Origin: Glycine soja
Taxonomy: Eukaryota > Streptophyta > Magnoliopsida > Fabales > Fabaceae
Assembly: GCF_004193775.1 (NCBI RefSeq)
Contig: NC_041008.1
Span: forward strand, 44,053,136 to 44,117,135
Length of the DNA: 64,000 nt
Direction: 5' to 3'
Notes under the pieces: model-generated
Told to the model about the DNA's origin: nothing
Database searches by the model: none
Seen by the model: the letters and a program-made list of their open reading frames with translations, nothing else
Shown here: in pieces, positions 1 through 10,429 of the stretch
Position numbering within the stretch: the stretch's first letter is position 1
Layout of the letters: each line of letters begins with the position of its first letter
Position numbers and translations under genes: made by a program

Positions 1-705
1 TCTCTATATGTATAACTTACACCACTTATCTCTCTATATGTATAACTTACACCACTTATTTTTTTATAAAGAGTAAGTTAGAAAGTTAACAAAATTTATA
101 GTCATAACCTACTAACTTACTTTTTATAAAAATTAAGTAGGCGTAAATTAATAAACTCATATATTGAGGGGAGGGAGAAAAAGAAGGAATCAAAGAATAA
201 GTTTTTAGAGTTATTTTTTATTCTTATTATTTATTTTTTTGAAATCTAATGATTAGAATTAATATTTTAATATGTCATGTATATTGGATATGAAAGAACA
301 GTGACTAAGTTTAGTAACATAAAGTTTGTTTCATCTTGTTAATTTTGGAGTCACTAAATTTTAGAGACGGGTGTTTTAAAAAAAATACACATATAAATTG
401 TTTGTTCATAAATTTTATTTTTTCAAAAGGAAGATATAATAGAAGATAAACTTTTATTGTAAATATAAACTTTAGGGACACTAGATAAGCAAATAAAAAA
501 TAGAAAGTATTTAACAAGAAAGACAACATTTATAATATAAATTAAAAGATAAAAATAATTTAGTATTTACTTTAATTTTAATATCCTCCATTTATTAATC
601 GATACTTTTAAAATATTACTCAAATTTAATTTTTCATAGGAAGTATCACATTTTTTAAGAAAAGAAAGTACCAAATTATGTATATGTATATGTATATATG
701 TGCAG

Positions 706-1077
706 GTTTTTGCTGGCCTTCTAGGAGCAGCAAGTGGCGGTCAAACAAGTATTCGAGCATATCTATACGAACGTTGGGACTCGCCGGTGCCACCATATAA
801 AGTGACTGTGGCAGAGTTCACAAATCGCATTGCAGAACGAGCGAATAAGCTAGGAATGGAAGGAACCAAAACTGAGGGTATTGTAGTACCTCCATGGAAT
901 GGTGCTGAAGGCAAAGTTTCAGGTAATGTGATTGGGGCCGACAAATATTCACTTTCATATGGAAGGACCCCAGAGGAAATATTAAGGATATCGTATGGGA
1001 GTGGCAATGAAACTATCCCAGGTGGCTTCTACCCTCATGGAGCAAATGGTCGTATAGCCCAATATTACTTTAATTAA
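706..1077 (+). CDS. Last exon of a ferritin-like desiccation-related protein (PCC13-62 type), 5' part outside window
   Basis: This is the terminal exon, 123 codons plus stop. It starts after a pyrimidine-poor but canonical acceptor (tatatgtgcag, ending 705) with VFAGLLGAASGGQ and ends GRIAQYYFN. It matches the third exon of the complete copy at 4674-6892 almost residue for residue (about 10 differences). The conserved block YERWDSPVPPYKVTVAEF and the C-terminal GNETIPGGFYPHGANG are typical of the plant family named after Craterostigma PCC13-62, which has a ferritin-like fold and usually a secretory signal. Exons 1 and 2 would lie to the left of base 1, so it cannot be judged whether this copy is functional. 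The exon itself is open. Confidence 0.85.
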   Translation, partial: VFAGLLGAASGGQTSIRAYLYERWDSPVPPYKVTVAEFTNRIAERANKLGMEGTKTEGIVVPPWNGAEGKVSGNVIGADKYSLSYGRTPEEILRISYGSGNETIPGGFYPHGANGRIAQYYFN

Positions 1078-1233
1078 TATGCCATAGTTATATAGTCTAT
1101 ATCTTGAAAGAGCTGTGCCAGGCGATGGCTGAAGTTTATAATAAGCAATATACATGTTGCATTGAACTGATCTGAAAATAAAATTGCCTCATGTCGATCG
1201 TACTCGCTTTAAAAATTTGCATATAATGTTACA

Positions 1234-2075
1234 TTTTTTTTTTTGGGGGGGGGGGGGGGGTCAACCAAATTAAAAGTATTTCATTAATATAATGGTACCG
1301 GTAGTACCTCTGCGTCATACAACATTGACAATATATTACATTAAAGTTTCTATATCCCACCGAAAGAATCCCAGCACAAATTACGTGCCATTCAATTCAA
1401 AGGTCCCCCCTCCCTGTAATAATGCACATCCTATTTTATTAAGTGCCATACTTGAAGCCCCGAAGTGACCCTGTGCAGAAAGCAATATCCTAGCATAGCA
1501 GAATTGCCCTATTACAACAACTTGGTGGTTTACATACCAATCATAAAAGGAGTGATTGAAAGTTTTTTTACTTTAGCAGACAACCACGACCATGATCTAA
1601 ATCGAAGTTGCTCCACCGTTTTCATCAAAGTCCAGCTGTTCCCCTTCAAAAATTATCCTGTTTCTATGGCACCAGATTGACCATACTGTAGCACACCAAA
1701 TTACCCTCCACAACTTTGTTTTTCTCTTCCCAAGCCAGAAGCAATTGTGCATAAAATAGTGTTGTATTGTTTCACAATGTTCCACTTGGTGTACACATCC
1801 AATCCATTTGTAGCAACTTTGCCATACTTCATGCGCAAATGGACATGCAAACAGCAAGTGGCCACTGTACGTCCTCCTCCTTCTCATGGCAGAATGGGCA
1901 TAGCTGGTCCTGCTGCAAACAATTCTAAAGAAAAAGTTAATAGAATTATCACGAGCTGTTCATGCAAAATATGCATGTTTAACCGAATAAGTTCTTGTTG
2001 ATACGTTTTTCCCGAGAATAACATTCTCTGCCAAATGGATGATATGCATATTTTTGGGGAAAAGCAGACATTTCT
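1234..2075 (-). mobile_element. 5'-truncated LINE (non-LTR retrotransposon) 3' fragment, unit 1
   Basis: On the minus strand the translation contains SGHLLFACPFAHEVW followed by CYKWIGC, then VWSIWCHRNRIIFE. These are hallmarks of the zinc-binding reverse transcriptase domain (zf-RVT) and the C-terminus of plant LINE ORF2. Upstream, minus-strand codons near 1900-2050 continue the same domain in broken frames. The 3' end is a homopolymer tail, T11 then G16 on the plus strand at 1234-1260, that is poly-C followed by poly-A on the element strand. It is dead: frameshifted and lacking the endonuclease and polymerase regions. Confidence 0.8.
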
Positions 2076-2833
2076 CTTTATTTTTATTGATGAGAAAACA
2101 CATTATAAAACAAAAGTATACACCATAAAACAAATTTGTTTATTTAATTTGGACTCTTATTTTTACATTCATTAAGTTTATTTTGTTAACACAGTTTAAA
2201 TTCTCGTTACGGTCTTAGATTTGTTTAACATAATTCAAGATTTTGTCTCTAGATTTACAATAAATTTTTAGGATAAATTGGACTTTCTCGCATCACTATA
2301 TGTTTTTAGGGCAAGTGACTGAAGTGAGACAAATTTACTAGCATTTCCTCTATGTGACTTCCTTCTCTCACCTAGAATGACGACACAAACTTTTCATGAT
2401 CCCGTCTCTCTATCACTCAAGTGATGACTCCCCTCTTTAGGTCAAACAATTCTTGAAATAAATTCTAATTTTTATATACAGACTTAACATTTTAATTTAA
2501 AAAATAATAATTTACAGATAATATCTTTAATTTTAAGTAACTTCTTAAAAATAAAATAATATTATTTTTAAATCTAAATAATATCCTAAAAATTTAAAAT
2601 AAAAAATTTAAATTATTTTGGAACGGATATAAGTTTACATGGTTTTCTTGTAATAGGATTCGTTTAGTGCCTTAAGACCAAAACTGCAAATGGATGATGC
2701 ATACTAGCTAGTTCATCATTTGATATTCAAATTATCGGAAGCAAATTTTATTTTGTACGTAGCGAATCATGAAAATAATCGTAAGTTTAAGTTTAAATCT
2801 TTGAATAACATAAATGAAGATACTATATTTCCC

Positions 2834-3187
2834 TCGCCGAGAAATAAGGGCGGTGCGGGGACTATGTAATCCTTGGGAACCACCACCATTACACATGTTA
2901 TTTTTAATAATAATTTTTTTCTAATATTTAATAAAATTGTTATAAAAAACTTTTAACAATATTTAAAGAATATCATTAAATATGAATAAATTTTATTAAT
3001 ATATTTTCATAATATTTTATTAAATATTGTGTTAATCATATCATCAAATCATATATTAGTAATATTTAATAATATTTTTAAAATGTTATCAAAAAAATTT
3101 AATAATATTTTTATTAACTGTTAAAATAAAATATTATTAAATATCATATTTATAGGAGTGCACTAATGTGATTATTATCTAATGGAT
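2834..3187. repeat. About 354-bp insertion present in unit 1 and absent from unit 2
   Basis: In unit 2 the sequence runs directly from gatactatat to gtagtttgacgg (near 8200). In unit 1 these two are separated by about 354 bases. The insert has a GC-richer left end (2834-2890) and then a very AT-rich body dominated by short aataatattt motifs. No clear terminal inverted repeat or target duplication is visible, so it could be a degenerate insertion or a sequence that unit 2 lost. Confidence 0.6.
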
Positions 3188-3317
3188 GTAGTTTGACGGA
3201 AAAGAATTTTAATATTTGATTTGGCCCAAAAAAAATACAAAATCCTCTCCTACACTTCTTTGATAATTCAATAAATGAGGGATAGCAATCTAGATAAAAT
3301 AATAATAATTATTACTC

Positions 3318-4090
3318 ATTTTATTACCTATCGTCAGTCTTCTTCTTCTGTTAAGTGATAACATGACGAATGGAACGTCACGTCATCAAGTCACATCAGA
3401 ACTATGTCATTACCTTTTTTCCCTTCTCCTTCTTTCCCTTGTCCCCTTTGTGGTACTAGACGGTTGGGAAAGGGAAGAACCTGAAATGAAAATATGGATT
3501 CAATGATGAAATGATCACAAATCTAGAAAAAAAATAGAGGTAAAAAAATCATATCTGAAACATGAATCCTCTTTCTTTTATTGGTGGTGCGTCGAATCAA
3601 ATCTCAAACTCCAAACCAATAGAACAACTTTTAGATTTTTAGAAATCATCGACTAAACAAAGATTGATCATGGTAACGCGGAGAGATTTATGGAATCTAG
3701 TGCGGTGTGGCTGTCGGAGAAAAAGATAACAAACTGCGGAGGAGTGACGGTTGCGAAAGCAAGACTGTATCGGAGGAGCGACGACAACAGAGGGAGTGTG
3801 AGATGTTGAGGGCGTAGAGAGGGTAATTAGTGCGATTGCGGGCAAGATGAGTATTGGTGATGGCGTAGATTGGTTGTGATGGATACTAGGTGGTTGGGAA
3901 AGGTCGCTGATCTATGGTGGTGCGATGGTTTTGTGGGTGGTGGTATGGCATGGTGAAGTCGCGCATGTGTGGGTGGTTACGTTTTTAGTGACATGGATGT
4001 ATGTGACTACGTGTTTAGTAATAACATAACATTTCGTTTGTTACGTCATCACTTAATGAATATGAACTAATGGTAGGTAGTAAAATAAAA
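3318..4090. mobile_element. MITE / non-autonomous Mutator-like element with long imperfect terminal inverted repeats
   Basis: The left end (ttttattacctatcgtcagt, continuing to ttaagtgataacatgacg) is an imperfect inverted repeat of the right end. Read in reverse complement, the right end is ttttactacctaccattagt continuing to ttaagtgatgacgtaac. The inverted repeats are about 55-60 bp and the element is about 770 bp. It carries no convincing coding region. Its left half reappears at about 11498-11875. It sits between the two ferritin-like genes, exactly where the similarity between the tandem units ends. Confidence 0.65.
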
Positions 4091-4223
4091 CGTAATTTTT
4101 TTTTTCAGATACTTGATTAAAAAAATATGAATTTTAGGTAGTAATCTAAAAACAACTTACATTCTAAGTATAAAAAACTTAATTAAATCTTATGTTTATA
4201 AGTCTAGGATATTTTCTAATGAC

Positions 4224-4261
4224 TATAGTCATGTAACTAATTTATAGTCATGTAACTAATT
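4224..4261. repeat. Two tandem copies of a 19-bp motif
   Basis: The motif tatagtcatgtaactaatt occurs twice back to back in the upstream region of the complete ferritin-like gene. Confidence 0.85.
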
Positions 4262-4610
4262 TATTTCAAGAGATGACGATCCTTGAAATAAGTTTTATTT
4301 CTCTTAGCAAAGTTTTTCCTCTTACATGATAAGGAATCAATATAATTGTATATAATGTTTGGTCGAACTAGGCTACGGCTACAAGGGCAGTCACCCCCAA
4401 GTAAACTAATTTGATATATATCATACATTTGGTCCGCCTCCCTCCCTATCTCTGAATTCTAATATTGGTCATATATTTAAGTTTTAGGTCTTGATTGGGT
4501 TAAGTTTGAGTTTCAATAAATTACTTTATGTCTTTATCAAAACAATTAAATCAAATAGAAACACGGGTAAATTTGTTCAACGACCCGTCCCACATACATA
4601 CACGCCTCTA

Positions 4611-4622
4611 CTATATATATGT
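4611..4622 (+). promoter_or_regulatory. Probable TATA box of the ferritin-like gene
   Basis: The sequence ctatatatatg lies about 55 bases before the start codon at 4674. A related upstream region (about 9590-10010) precedes the broken third copy, so the promoter was duplicated with the gene. Confidence 0.5.
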
Positions 4623-4673
4623 GCTGGATATGCATTAGGTTTACCACCCAGAAAATAGACGACCCCAAACATC

Positions 4674-6892
4674 ATGATTCGCAGTTCATTTCTTGTTGTT
4701 TTGCTAACCTCCCTTGTACTCCTTCTCCTCATCCCAAGATCTTACTCTTCGGAGATCAATGTAACACAAACCTACCCGAGCACAAAATTTGAGTATGCTC
4801 TTCTGGAATTTCCTCTAAATATACAATATTTGGTGGCTGAATTCTTCTTGATTGGTGCTAAGGGTTATGGATTAGATGCTTTTGCTCCAGGGTTAGCCCA
4901 GGGAGGACCCCCTCCCATTGGAGGCCAAAAGGCCAATCTGGATCCCCTCACAGAAGACTTAACCTTGCAGAGTGGTTTAGCTCTAATTGGACGTTTGAGG
5001 TTCTGATAATCTCTCTAGTCTCTCTACACATTACATTTGTTTAGGGAGGGAAACTAGAAAAGAATATTTTGCATGGCATGTTTGTTCTTATTTTGGAAAT
5101 GAATCTAATATCTTTATTTTTAAGAAACAACCAATAATATGATGATTTTAATTTTGATAAAGTAAAGTGGTTTCATGGTTCCTTAATTTACAGGGCTATA
5201 AAGCGCGCAGTAAAAGGTTTCCCTAGGCCATTAATAAATCTAAACAAGGAATTATTTGCTCAAATTGTCGATCAAGCCTTTGGACAACCTTTGAATCCAC
5301 CTTTTGATCCCTATGCCAATTCCTTGAACTACCAACTTGCGGCTTACATAACTACTGTAGTTGGCCCCAATATATATGTTGGAATCATTCCAAAGCTTCA
5401 AAATACCGAGTCCAAAGAAGTAAGTGATCAATTTTTGAAGTTGTTTTTTACGATTTTGTTTACTTACTTGCTTAAAGAGTGCTTGCGTAATTTATTATTA
5501 AAAAAGGACAAGGGTAAAAATATATTGACTTTTTTTTTACTGAATTTCCCTAATTTTTTAAATGCTAAATACTTTTAAAAAAGAAATATTCTTTATTTTA
5601 TATTTAATATATTTTTGTTTTATTCCCTAATTATTATCTTTTAAAATTATTTAACACGTATCAAAATCAATCTTTTTATAATCACATGGAGGAGGGTTTT
5701 ATTAATAGTTAATTAGTTTAAGTAGTAGATAACTACGTATATTATTCTCTCAAAAGATTTCAGGTTTGATATTTATTCATGGGAAAAAAACTCTAATGGA
5801 ATAAACAGTCTCTCTCTATATGTATAACTTACACCACTTATCTCTCTATATGTATAACTTACACCATTTATTTTTTTTATAAAGAGTAAGTTAGAAAGTT
5901 AACAAAATTTATAGTCATAATCTACTAATTTACTTTTTATAAAAATTAAGTAGATGTAAGTTAATAAACTCAGAGGGGGAGGGAGAAAAAGAGGAATCAA
6001 AGAGTAAGTTTTTAGAGTTATTTTTTATTCTTATTATTTATTTTTTTGAAATCTAATGGTTAGAATTAATAAAAAAAATGAGAAAGTATTTTAATATATC
6101 ATATGTATATTGGATATGAAGGAAATAGTGACTAAAATTTTGTTTCATCTTGTTAATTTTGGAGTCACTAAATTTTAGAGATGGGTGTTTTAAAATAAAA
6201 TACACATATAAATTGTTTGTTCATAAATTTTATTTTTTCAAAAGGAAGATATAATAGAAGATAAACTTTTATTGTAAATATAAACTTTAGGGACACTAGA
6301 TAAGCAAATAAAAAATAGAAAGTATTTAACAAGAAAGACAACATTTATAATATAAATTAAAAGATAAAAATAATTTAGTATTTACTTTAATTTTAATATC
6401 CTCCATTTATTAATCGATACTTTAAAAATATTACTCAAATTTAATTTTTAATAGGAAGTGTCACATTTTTTAAGAAAATAAAGTACCAAATTATGTATAT
6501 GTATATGTATATATGTGCAGCTTTTTGCTGGCCTTCTAGGAACAGCAAGTGGCGGTCGAACAAGTCGTCGAGCATATCTATACGAACGTTGGGACTCGCC
6601 GGTGCCACCATATAAAGTGACTGTGGCAGAGTTCACAAATCGCATTGCAGAACGAGCGAATAAGCTAGGAATGGAAGGAATCAAAAGTGAGGGTATTGTA
6701 GTATCTCCATGGAATGGTGCTGAAGGCAAAGTTTCAGGTAATGTGATTGAGGGCGACAAATATTCACTTTCATATGGAAGGACCCCAGAGGAAATATTAA
6801 GGATATTATATGGGAGTGGCAATGAAACTATCCCAGGTGGCTTCTACCCTCATGGAGCAAATGGTCATATAGCCCAATATTACTTTAATTAA
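4674..6892 (+). CDS. Ferritin-like desiccation-related protein (PCC13-62 type), complete copy
   Basis: Three exons: 4674-4999, 5194-5419 and 6521-6892, joined 924 bp, 307 aa. This is close to the roughly 310 aa of PCC13-62. Residues 1-26 form a signal peptide (hydrophobic LVVLLTSLVLLLLI, ending SYSS), pointing to secretion. Residues 35-75 hold the first ferritin-like helix (LLEFPLNIQYLVAEFFLIG) and GYGLD. GGPPPIG and KANLDPLTEDL follow, then RAIKRAVKGFPRP across the first junction and DPYANSLNYQLAAY in exon 2. Exon 3 carries YERWDSPVPPYKV and the C-terminal GGFYPHGANG. Family members accumulate on drying or stress; their biochemical role is not settled. The usual first-helix pattern, as I recall it, is NLEYLEAEFF; here two of its glutamates are replaced (IQYLVAEFF), which may affect metal binding. 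Junction phases (2, 0) fit. Intron 2 contains the doubled 30-bp motif at the left edge of the tandem unit. Confidence 0.88.
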
Positions 6893-8332
6893 TATGCCAT
6901 AGTTATATAGTCTATATCTTGAAAGAGCTGTGCCAGGCAATGGCTGAAGTTTATAATAAGCAATATACATGTTGCATTGAACTGATCTGAAAATAAAATT
7001 GCCTTATGTCGTACTCGCTTTAAAGATTTGCATATAATGTTACACTTTTTTTTTGGGGGGGGTCAACCAAATTAACCACACTGTAGCACACCAGATTGAC
7101 CATACTGTAGCACACCAAATTACCCTCCACAACTTTGTTTTTCTCTTCCCAAGCCAGAAGCAATTGTGCATAAAATAGTGTTGTATTGGTTCACAATGTT
7201 CCACTTGGTGCACACATCCAATCCATTTGTAGCAACTTTGCCATACTTCATGCGCAAATGGACATGCAAACAGCAAGTGGCCACTGTCCTCCTCATGGCA
7301 GAATGGGCATAGCTGGTCCTGCTGCAAACAATTCTAGCGAAAAAGTTAATAGAATTATCACGAGCTGTTCATGCAAAATATGCATGTTTAACCGAATAAG
7401 TTCTTGTTGATACGTTTTTCCCGAGAATAACATTCTCTGCCAAATGGATGATATGCATATTTTTGGGGAAAAGCAGACATTTCTCTTTATTTTTATTGAT
7501 GAGAAAACACATTATAAAACAAAAGTATACACCATAAAACAAATTTGTTCATTTAACAAGATTTGGACTCTTATTCTTACATTCATTAAGTTTATTTTGT
7601 TAATCCAGTTTAAATTTTCATTAAGGTCTTAGATTTGTTTAACATTTTATTTCTACATTTACAATAAATTTTTAGGACAAATTCAACAAACTTACAAACT
7701 TTTTCACATCACTGTATGTTTTTAGGACAAGTGAGACAACTATGTGACTTCCTTCTCTCAAACTTTTCATATCCCGTCTCTGACTCAAGTGATGACTCTT
7801 TCTTTAGGCCAAATAATTCTTGAAATAAATTTCTAATTTTTATATATAGATTTAACATTCTAATCTTAAAATAAATTTTTAATTTACGGATAACATCTTT
7901 AATTCTAAGTAACTTCTTAAAATAAAATAATATTATTTTTAAATCTAAATAATATCTTAAAAATTTAAAATTACAAATTTAAATTATTTTGGAACGGATA
8001 TAATTTTACATGGTTTTCTTATAATAGGATTCGTTTAGTGCCTTAAGACCAAAACTGCAAATGGATGATGCATACTAGCTAGTTCATCATTTGATATTCA
8101 AATTATCGGAAGCAAATTTTATTTTGTACGTAGCGAATCATGAAAATAATCGTAAGTTTAAGTTTAAATCTTTGAATAACATAAATGAAGATACTATATG
8201 TAGTTTGACGGAAAATAATTTTAATATTTGATTTGGCCCAAAAAAAATACAAAATCCTCTCCTAGACTTCTTTGATAATTCAATAAATAAGGGATATCAA
8301 TCTAGATAAAATAATAATAATTGTTACTCATT
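5813..8332 (+). repeat. Tandem duplication unit 2 of the ferritin-like cluster
   Basis: Second copy of the block at 1-3319. It begins inside intron 2 of the complete gene with the same doubled 30-bp motif (5813-5872) and ends near ttgttactcatt, after which the two units have nothing in common. The two copies are about 5.81 kb apart. Confidence 0.9.
7046..7480 (-). mobile_element. LINE 3' fragment, unit 2 copy
   Basis: Same insertion as at 1234-2075, at the same position about 150 bases after the stop codon, so it predates the duplication. Minus-strand translation gives QLCPFCHEEDSGHLLFACPF and CYKWIGC (zf-RVT). About 400 bases of the element's 3' part are missing relative to unit 1, and a short stretch around cactgtagcacacc is doubled at the junction (7077-7115). 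The tail is T9 G8 here against T11 G16 in unit 1. Confidence 0.78.
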
Positions 8333-9589
8333 GAATTTTTATAATTGCAAAACCTTTTCCTTTTATTCTTACAGCTACTTAATAAAAACTTTTCCTGATT
8401 ATCTAGCTAGTCATAAACTATTCTTAACAAACCTTCTAATAAATTATTGGGCTAAGTACCCTTCTCCGTCACCTTGGAAGATGGTTTTGAGCTTTTCGAT
8501 AAATACCTTTCTCCATCACCACTTCAATCCAACATCTTCCTGCTTCCAATATTTAGAGAAAATTTTACGTGTAACCAACAATTTCATAATTAGACCATTG
8601 GCAAATAATTACGGATAGCTTTTAATTCTTTGAAAACAGATGGGTGCATGGTGATTGAATGGCTAATAAAGCAATTTGAATAATAATAAAAAAAAAAAAA
8701 CCAATGAAGGTGCCATTTGAAAAGCTTCCAAGTGCAACGGAATAATGCTTTTTATATCCTTTGAATAGGTAACAGGAGTTATGAAAGAAATATGAACATT
8801 TGAATTTAAAAGGAAAGAATAAATAGTAATTAATTGTCATTATTTCTACGTAGAAAAAACGTGAGAGTGTGTGTGCCTGTGAGGAGAGTGCCCTATGCCT
8901 GTGAGAATGATGAGGGTGCTAGTATGACTCTGAGGCTAGTGTGTGATAATGTGAAAATATCGGAGAGTGAGAGGTTGGTTGGGAGCAAATGTCTGCATGA
9001 GAATTATGAGTGATTATTAAAATTTCTTAAACATACTCTCATTGAAAAATAACTCATAATAATGCATTCATTCAAGATTGTTTTTCTAATATTTATATAT
9101 ATAGAAGATTTTTTCAATTAAATTATCACATTTTCTTTTTTAATTTAATTTTCTTATTTTTGGAATTTTATATTTATTTAATCATTTAATTTATTTTAAT
9201 TTTTTTTCTTTTTTGTATTTATTTAATTGGGTTACAAATCCAAAAAAAAAAACACCAAGAATTTACTTTGGATTATTTTCAAGTTGTGTTAAAGTAAATA
9301 GTAGATACATCTTTTCAATTCCTTTTTGCAATGATTCTATTTTTACTTTTCTTTTTCAGAAACCATTATTTTTAATTATTACCTGTTTTTATCAAATCAG
9401 ACAAAATTGAATGTTCACAATTATTTCTTCTAAAAGTATAACTTTTTTAATACTTGAACATTTATAATAAAAGGTTTAATGTAATAAATAATATTTTATA
9501 TAATATGATATTATATTTATAAATTTTTTGGTTTGCATTAAGATATTCCGTGATGATAGTCTTTGACTAATTTCTTTTAAGACATAATT
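8333..9589. other. AT-rich spacer without a recognisable gene
   Basis: I see no homology to the tandem units, no splice-supported coding stretch and only short chance ORFs. Around 8860-8960 there is a GA/TG-rich tract. Long A or T runs are common. Confidence 0.6.
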
Positions 9590-9657
9590 AATTATCACTG
9601 AAATAAGTTTTGTTTCTCTTTTTAGTAGTAAAGTTTTCTCCACTTACATGGCAGGAA

Positions 9658-9726
<69 letters not shown>

Positions 9727-10340
9727 GATTCTAATTATCTACTAACATGGCAGTAAAGTTTTGTTAATCTTTGTTATATTTATAAAGATATAATTTATTT
9801 AAAAATATATATTATAAAATACATTTTAATTTAAATTGTGATCTTTTTCATTCTACGATATAATTGTATATAATGTTGGAGGTGGAACTAGGTTACAGGC
9901 TTACAGCTACAAGGACAGTCACCCCCCAAGTAAACAAAATTTCTTAACATCTAATTTGATATCATACATTGGCTCCCCTCCCTCTGAATTCTAATATTGG
10001 TCATATATTTATTGTTGTTTTGCTACAAGGACAGTCAACCCGTTGTGTGTGTGTGTGCACTTCATTTATTGTTGTTTTGCTAACCTCCCTTGTCCTCCTT
10101 CTCTCCATCCCAAGATCTTATTCTTCCGAGATCAATGTACTCGCGCCCAAAATTTGAGGATGCTCTTCTGGAATTTCCTTTAAATCTAGTATATTTGGTG
10201 GCTGAATTCTTCTTGTTTGGTGCTAAGGGAGTAAGGGATGGATTAGATGTTTTTGCTCCAGGGAGGCCAAAAGGCCAATCTGGATCCCCTCACAAAAGAC
10301 TATATGACTCGATCATTACACAATTTGCCTTTTGAATATC
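9590..10340 (+). pseudogene. Promoter and exon 1 remnant of a third ferritin-like gene
   Basis: The upstream part (ctgaaataagtttt, agtcaccccccaagtaaac, ctctgaattctaatattggtc) matches the region before the complete gene at 4260-4480. From about 10055 it matches exon 1: VVLLTSLVLLLSIPRSYSSEIN, then LLEFPL, YLVAEFFLFGAKG and LDVFAPG. It is broken. The start region is replaced by a short duplicated piece containing a (gt)n run. The frame shifts near 10135. Three extra codons follow GAKG, and a deletion removes GGPPPIG. There is no exon 2 after it; the match stops near 10335. Confidence 0.8.
9662..9720. repeat. (TA)n microsatellite, about 59 bp
   Basis: Uninterrupted alternating t and a inside the degenerate promoter copy of the third ferritin-like unit. 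The corresponding site upstream of 4674 has only a few bases here. Confidence 0.95.
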
Positions 10341-10429
10341 AAATAATGAACTAAACATCATCCATTCGCAGTTTTGATCTCAAGGCTAAACAAACATATA
10401 TATTGCCAGAAATACAATGTAACATTATA

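Larger units (their letters stand above)
1..3319 (+). repeat. Tandem duplication unit 1 of the ferritin-like cluster
   Basis: This stretch is repeated at about 5813-8332. The shared content, in order, is a doubled 30-bp motif at the left edge (1-60), the end of an intron, the last exon of a ferritin-like gene, a LINE 3' fragment and AT-rich spacer. Long runs are nearly identical, for example the exon, and the spacer around 2640-2820 versus 8000-8200. Unit 1 carries about 354 extra bases (about 2834-3187) and about 400 extra LINE bases (about 1270-1675) that unit 2 lacks. The repeat may extend left of the window. Confidence 0.9.

Noticed and set aside
741..1007. 88-codon minus-strand ORF over the ferritin-like exon (and 6448-6822 in the second copy)
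   Set aside because: It is the complement of a well-supported coding exon; the plus strand carries the family signature.
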